Notes under the pieces: model-generated
Told to the model about the DNA's origin: nothing
What the model saw: only the letters and a program-made list of their open reading frames with translations
Database searches by the model: none
Program-made: the position numbers and the translations under genes
In this document: positions 59,784 through 64,000 of the stretch, in pieces
How the letters are laid out: every line of letters begins with the position of its first letter
How positions within the stretch are numbered: position 1 is the stretch's first letter
Origin: Desulfovibrio sp. UCD-KL4C
Lineage (GTDB): Bacteria; Desulfobacterota; Desulfovibrionia; Desulfovibrionales; Desulfovibrionaceae
Assembly (NCBI RefSeq): GCF_006210265.1
Contig: NZ_VCNC01000002.1
Location: 663,091 to 727,090 of the forward strand
Reading direction: 5' to 3'
Length of the DNA stretch: 64,000 nt

Positions 59784-60289
59784 TATTTATCTCCTCTTTT
59801 ACTTAATTTCTCGGTTGCAACTCGAGTTGCCCGGTAATAATAATCACGACCTATTTTTATTTTTTCATTTTCATATTTAAATCCGCACCACCGATGCCAA
59901 TGAATACTTTTGGAATTTTGAGTACATACAAATGTTTCAAATATAGGAAAAGACATTTGCAACATTTCTACCAGAGATCGTGATGCCCTTACAAACGTCA
60001 ACGCATTCCTATCCACACTCTTTGTTCCAACTACCCACGGGATTCCAACACTTGAAACACTTGCTGGAATTACACCGAATACTGCATAGGGAATATCTCC
60101 AAAATAAAGTCCGTAAACAAGTTTTGACTTCTCAACGTCCCTCATTACGACCTCAAAAACAGACATATCAGGCCATATACCTGAAATATCATCCCTATCA
60201 CTCTGCCGAATATTCTCAGTTACAAATTCAATATCTTGTACTGTAGGGACTCCGAAAGCTAGTTTTGAAGCTTTAGATTTTCTACTCAT
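59783..60289 (-). CDS. Phage Gp13-like protein (GNAT-related)
   Basis: 168 residues. VFEVVMRDVEKSKLVYGLYFGDIPYAVFGVIP and SIHWHRWCGFKYE match T7 gp13-type proteins of podoviruses, which have an acetyltransferase-like fold and are needed for virion assembly. It overlaps the nozzle gene by four bases (ATGA). Confidence 0.75.
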   Translation of the reverse strand: MSRKSKASKLAFGVPTVQDIEFVTENIRQSDRDDISGIWPDMSVFEVVMRDVEKSKLVYGLYFGDIPYAVFGVIPASVSSVGIPWVVGTKSVDRNALTFVRASRSLVEMLQMSFPIFETFVCTQNSKSIHWHRWCGFKYENEKIKIGRDYYYRATRVATEKLSKRGDK

Positions 60290-62382
60290 GAATACACCGA
60301 AACTTGAGGAATAAGAGCCAATACGCTAAGTGGTAATGGTTGATCCTGCCTAATATAAATCTGCCCGTCACGATCATAACCACGATTAAATTTCACCTCA
60401 TAATCACCATTAAACAGCGATGGAGGCCCACCTACTTTATCAGCAGAAGTGCGGAAAGGAGCACGTTCAAGATTGTCTTTATCATAGCCAACCTGCAATC
60501 CAAGAGACTGGAATAAACGCACAGTTACGTGAGAGATCCTTTTCATACTCCCCTGAGCGGTCCCTCCGTTCATTGCCCCACCCTCAATGCGCAAGGTTTT
60601 CAAGTTTGATGTATACTGAAGGCCAGCGTGAACAACCTTTGCAGGAGAAGCCAACGTAATACATCCATTTTTAACCACAGTATCAGGACGCACAGCTCCA
60701 TCAGCCAAAATAGAAACTTTCATTCCTTCAAGGTGTTCAAGTCCCGAAAACACAGTATCAAAAGCTTCCTGATTATAACTTAAACCGGAATCTACAAAGA
60801 ATGCTCCAACAGAATCGTCACCATTGAATTGATCTTCCATCCGTTCTACGTAACTGCGGGTTACACCGTTAATCTTCCGTGTAACCACGCACCATAATTC
60901 CTCCTGTGAAATACCGGGAATTACGCACGCTGAACGAAACTGACCTTCGGTTACATGTCTGTGAAACCCCACAACTTCCTGCTCGCGCTGATATGTGAGT
61001 CCAAGAAGAACGCCATCGTTACGAATCATCCAGATTATGGAATCAGGTGATTGCTGGTATGCCCACTCAGTAATTGTATTGGAACGGGTCATATGCTCAG
61101 CCAGAATTGTCAGATCCGGCGCAACGTAACCGTCAGCTTCAAATGAATATGAAAGTTCACGAATAGTTTTTCCTTCTCGCTGTAGAAAAACCATAATACT
61201 ACCGACAACGACAGGTGGAATAGACGCTGAACCGTGAGTTGTTTCACGCCTGACAATTACAGAATTTGGAGTTACAGAGTCCGAACTTCCACCGCCTGCA
61301 AGCCACCATTCTCCGCCGGATGTTCCCATGATAAGTTTTTTGGAACTGACCATCCAGCGAATCGCATTAACCTGATCAGCAGAAAGTGTGTAAGTACAGG
61401 CATCATCATCTACAACCGGAGATGACACTCCAAAATCCTCATATGAACCACTCTTACTCATCCAGATAGTTTGCGGATTAGCAGGGCTTGCGGCAAAACA
61501 CAGACGCTCCTCAAAGAATGTAACACATGAAGGAAAACCTTTAGTACTATTCCACTCAGATGGAGGTGAAGAGAAAGGAACAAGTTCTACAGTCCAGTCA
61601 ACATGAGATGTCCTAGAAAGCTTATAAGGTTGAATCTCAGGGTTAACCAAATACATAACGTCTGCGGACTGAGTAAAACGAATCTTTGCTAAATCATTTT
61701 CAGTGTATGGAGTCGGGACCTCAACAGGTTCACCATCTGCGCCTACGACAATACCGCCGTCCTTATAAATCCTTATATTCCTATCGGTAAATTCAAGGAC
61801 ATATGCCTGTTCTGTAGAAAATTCGAAAGGAATTAATCGTGCTTTCGGAGCTATTTCCCGCACATAAACAGAATCAATTGTACCTTTAAAATCAGCATCA
61901 CATCTAATTGCTATTAACCCTGAATCTCCAGCTTCAAGACGAGACACAAATTCTCCGCTAGCAGAAGCAGACTCGCTGACTCCAGCGTCTGCAGAAATAA
62001 TTTGCACAGAACCACCAGTATAACTTGAAATTTCAAACCCAAATTCATACGTTCGCCCTGCGATTAGTCCTATTTTTAGACTAAGAACAGACACTCCTTT
62101 TTGAGTTCCATCGCAAGTGGCCGAACCGTCTGCAACTATCCACCCTGTTCCGACAGTCCAATCTGTTCCGGATTTTAAACTGTCTTTCGGCATTAAATCA
62201 CGCCCGATAACTTCTCGAATAAAACGAAATCCTGTTCGACGCGATGCCCCTCCATGCGGATGAGTATACATATTTTCAAGTACAGAAAGCCCGTTTGAAT
62301 ATTTTGCTAGATCAACCCTGCCACCGAGACGAGGTGACAGTTCACCGGCACTGAAGTTGGTCATTATTAATGAAACTGACAC
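60286..62382 (-). CDS. Phage tail nozzle protein (tail tubular protein B-like)
   Basis: 698 residues. The start region NFSAGELSPRLGGRVDLAKYSN...MYTHPHGGASRRTGFRF is the mark of the podovirus nozzle/tail-tube B family, followed by a beta-rich body (FTDRNIRIYKDGG, WNSTKGFPSCVTFFEERLCFA, VDDDACTYTL). I start it at GTG 62382, since GGAGGGG stands 6 bases upstream; ATG 62364-62346 region starts are possible. It begins directly after the gp11-like stop. Confidence 0.82.
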   Translation of the reverse strand: MSVSLIMTNFSAGELSPRLGGRVDLAKYSNGLSVLENMYTHPHGGASRRTGFRFIREVIGRDLMPKDSLKSGTDWTVGTGWIVADGSATCDGTQKGVSVLSLKIGLIAGRTYEFGFEISSYTGGSVQIISADAGVSESASASGEFVSRLEAGDSGLIAIRCDADFKGTIDSVYVREIAPKARLIPFEFSTEQAYVLEFTDRNIRIYKDGGIVVGADGEPVEVPTPYTENDLAKIRFTQSADVMYLVNPEIQPYKLSRTSHVDWTVELVPFSSPPSEWNSTKGFPSCVTFFEERLCFAASPANPQTIWMSKSGSYEDFGVSSPVVDDDACTYTLSADQVNAIRWMVSSKKLIMGTSGGEWWLAGGGSSDSVTPNSVIVRRETTHGSASIPPVVVGSIMVFLQREGKTIRELSYSFEADGYVAPDLTILAEHMTRSNTITEWAYQQSPDSIIWMIRNDGVLLGLTYQREQEVVGFHRHVTEGQFRSACVIPGISQEELWCVVTRKINGVTRSYVERMEDQFNGDDSVGAFFVDSGLSYNQEAFDTVFSGLEHLEGMKVSILADGAVRPDTVVKNGCITLASPAKVVHAGLQYTSNLKTLRIEGGAMNGGTAQGSMKRISHVTVRLFQSLGLQVGYDKDNLERAPFRTSADKVGGPPSLFNGDYEVKFNRGYDRDGQIYIRQDQPLPLSVLALIPQVSVYS

Positions 62383-62384
62383 AG

Positions 62385-62978
62385 CTACCCCCTCCACACT
62401 GGCGAATCAATACCGCTTATTCCGCGAGCCTCAAGCCACGGATCATTAAGGATTTCATCTTCACGCCCTTCGGCAGAATCCGCCAATCTGGCAGATTGCA
62501 TTGCATTAAGATAAAGCGTCCACATTTCTCTGGCCTTAGTAGATGAACCTGTAATGTCATCCGCAATTTCTGCTGCAAGACGTGCAGCAAAAGCCATTAC
62601 AAAAGATGAATCAAATAAAACTGGATTAGTAACTTTGCCGGTATAAATTGCTGAAGCAGTATCAAGATTAGTGAGGATTTTATCACTTTCAACAACAAAT
62701 TCATCTTCAGGATGATTGAGTTGACGCAAATGGATACAATCCACCGGGAGCTGATATTGAAATGAAAAACCAAATGCCGGAGCTTGCGCAAGCTTTGCAA
62801 GCCTGCAACGAGATGCCGCAAAGTTCCAAGGATGATCACGCAAAACCGCATCACGCACCTGGTCATAAAAAAGATTGCAAGTAACAGCTTCCTGCGAGCT
62901 GTCACTAAGCGACTCAATGAGTCGTGCACCAAGCTTTCTGAGTGCAAGGTTACAAATTTTAACTTCTGAAATTGCCAC
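62385..62978 (-). CDS. Phage tail tubular protein A-like (gp11)
   Basis: 197 residues from GTG 62978 with AGGAG 7 bases upstream. SEVKICNLALRKLGARLIESL, EAVTCNLFYDQVRDAVLRDHPWNFA and a helical C-terminus are typical of T7 gp11-type adaptors, which connect portal and tail. It is the first gene after a terminator and the 31-bp repeat B, so it heads a gp11-gp12-gp13-gp14-like operon. Confidence 0.82.
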   Translation of the reverse strand: MAISEVKICNLALRKLGARLIESLSDSSQEAVTCNLFYDQVRDAVLRDHPWNFAASRCRLAKLAQAPAFGFSFQYQLPVDCIHLRQLNHPEDEFVVESDKILTNLDTASAIYTGKVTNPVLFDSSFVMAFAARLAAEIADDITGSSTKAREMWTLYLNAMQSARLADSAEGREDEILNDPWLEARGISGIDSPVWRG

Positions 62979-63053
62979 GTAAAATCTCCTGTCTTTGTTA
63001 TGGTTACAATTCAAGTTAATGAATCCCCTACAAAGTCAGGATAAAAGGCAGGG

Positions 63054-63084
63054 CGGACATGAATAAGCCCACTCAGGTCCGGAG
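63054..63084 (-). repeat. Phage 31-bp dyad repeat, copy B (before gp11-like gene)
   Basis: Identical to copy A except at four positions in the middle. It lies between a terminator and the gp11-like start, 75 bases upstream. The conserved flanks and the same placement suggest a regulatory element such as a phage promoter, operator or leader hairpin. Confidence 0.75.
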
Positions 63085-63095
63085 GGTGAAATTTT

Positions 63096-63128
63096 AATAA
63101 AAAAAGCCCCGACCGAAGTCGGGGCTTT
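63096..63128 (-). terminator. Terminator after the zinc-ribbon gene
   Basis: Perfect 11-base stem AAAGCCCCGAC/GTCGGGGCTTT with loop CGAA, followed on the minus strand by TTTTTATT. Confidence 0.92.
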
Positions 63129-63132
63129 CAAA

Positions 63133-63540
63133 CTATTCTTTGGTTTCTTCTATTGAGGTATCAATTTCAGATTCCTTAAGCACTGGGTGCCTCTCATAAA
63201 ACCCCTCAAGTTGTTCAAGAGGACAGTTGCACTTGTGGCACATTTGGTCTTCAGGTGCTTTTTTAGGCATAAATACTTGTTGGCATTTAGGACAAATAGA
63301 CTCTTCAAGTTGAGTAAAATGTTTTCCTCCTTTAGGGCGTTTATAAAAAATACCACACCAAAAAATTACAATACCATAAACGACTAAAGCCCAACGGCCA
63401 AAAAATCCAACTTCCTGTCCTTTAAAGTAACGAGCTGTGTTTGTTGGCCATGCCCCGCTGATCACAAGTAGTGAATAGATTATAACTAGTAATCGGAGGT
63501 ATGAAATTTTATTTTTTATTTTATTTATTACTTTTACCAT
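63133..63540 (-). CDS. Phage-linked membrane protein with zinc ribbon
   Basis: About 135 residues from ATG 63540; longer in-frame starts would overlap the upstream gene heavily. Two membrane spans (LRLLVIIYSLLVISGAW and WALVVYGIVIFWCGIFY) are followed by a zinc ribbon with two CxxC knuckles (CPKCQQ and CHKCNCP). It overlaps the preceding gene by 20 bases. Function unknown; it could be a moron gene. Confidence 0.65.
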   Translation of the reverse strand: MVKVINKIKNKISYLRLLVIIYSLLVISGAWPTNTARYFKGQEVGFFGRWALVVYGIVIFWCGIFYKRPKGGKHFTQLEESICPKCQQVFMPKKAPEDQMCHKCNCPLEQLEGFYERHPVLKESEIDTSIEETKE

Positions 63541-64000
63541 TGATTCTTTTTCTAATTTTTTTAGTAACGGTTTTACCATTTTCAATGGCTTGTGGTATTC
63601 CAATAAGTGCTCCTATTGGAGCTCCTAATTTTCCGCTTGATGGTGGTAATCCATCAACAAATGCTGAAGCCCCATCAACAATATCACTAAGATCCACTTC
63701 ATATTCTTTAGCTGATGTAAAGTTACGTACTTTTACATCAGCTTCGTTATAAGCATCTTTAGCTGTAGCTACCCCTCGCTTAGCAAGCTTACTAACTTTA
63801 TCCAATCCTTTTTCTACATATGGAGTGGATCGTCGTACTGCTGCAAGTCCAGCAGTCCCAAGTTCTGCTCCACCTAAAACGCTTCCGGCAATTGCTAATG
63901 GCATAACCGTACAAGCACCAGCTGTACCCCATATGCGAGGGTCGCTAACAATGGCTTTCCCGGCTCCTTTTAGTGCTTTCCAAGTACCTTTGCCTATTTT
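63521..64000 (-). CDS. Phage protein, C-terminal part (runs off window)
   Basis: At least 159 codons are open from the right window edge to the stop at 63521; the reading frame continues in frame upstream of the internal ATG 63904 with no stop. The visible part begins KIGKGTWKALKGAG, has a hydrophobic glycine/alanine segment (MPLAIAGSVLGGAELG) and a basic tail (KKIRKRINGKSNK). It may be the tail end of a large internal virion or polyvalent protein. Unrecognised. Confidence 0.65.
   Translation of the reverse strand, partial: KIGKGTWKALKGAGKAIVSDPRIWGTAGACTVMPLAIAGSVLGGAELGTAGLAAVRRSTPYVEKGLDKVSKLAKRGVATAKDAYNEADVKVRNFTSAKEYEVDLSDIVDGASAFVDGLPPSSGKLGAPIGALIGIPQAIENGKTVTKKIRKRINGKSNK

Overview
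The window is low-GC DNA from a sulfate-reducing bacterium, most likely a marine member of the Desulfovibrionaceae (Maridesulfovibrio-like). The basis is the pyruvate:ferredoxin oxidoreductase / lactate permease / FAD lactate dehydrogenase / Fe-S subunit / phosphotransacetylase order, which matches the Desulfovibrio lactate-utilisation (luo) operon, plus a Wolinella-type frdCAB and a clean biosynthetic gene background. No rRNA, tRNA or CRISPR array was seen.

Region 1-13100 (minus strand) is the luo operon: por, lctP, glcD, glcF and the start of pta. Upstream lies the gene pair for a membrane histidine kinase and a sigma54-dependent response regulator, matching LurS/LurR by position and domains. 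A -24/-12 promoter and three copies of a TCCTAAAAAAcnGACA dyad lie between them. Perfect hairpins sit at three of the operon's gene junctions and in the lctP leader.

Region 13100-24700 holds mixed housekeeping and signalling genes: a phytase-like esterase, lipoproteins, a CheY-like regulator, a CoA-disulfide-reductase-like/rhodanese fusion, a PLP aminotransferase, a chemoreceptor, YigZ and a DUF3795 protein. Region 24700-31300 holds frdCAB (menaquinol:fumarate reductase) and an M16 peptidase lipoprotein. Region 31300-33500 holds a Tat-exported fold-type-I PLP enzyme flanked by higher-GC fragments that look like gene debris.

Region 33500-37150 holds a GntR regulator with two LldR-like operators in its own promoter, a TSUP permease and an FMN alpha-hydroxy-acid dehydrogenase with a cysteine-rich N-terminus. 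It is followed by two tandem paralogous structured non-coding RNAs. Each RNA has its own matching promoter (TTGACG-N17-TATnTT) and its own intrinsic terminator. Their helices are conserved while the sequence varies, and no protein gene is associated. This is the most unusual signal in the window.

Region 37150-45650 holds purA-holB, an MltF-like lytic transglycosylase, a PurH-type formyltransferase lacking the IMP cyclohydrolase domain, an RNB-domain ribonuclease and plsY. Region 45650-52500 holds signalling genes: paralogous REC/HD-GYP and REC/histidine kinase proteins, pairs of small membrane proteins, a PAS histidine kinase and a CBS protein. Region 52500-55130 holds a biotin-precursor operon (bioF, an alpha/beta hydrolase, bioC).

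Region 55240-64000 is the tail module of a T7-like podovirus prophage on the minus strand: tail tube A and B, Gp13-like and core-like proteins, tail fibre. A 31-bp imperfect repeat with dyad symmetry lies just upstream of two of its transcription units. The prophage runs off the right edge. Its left boundary lies in or near the 55123-55243 gap.
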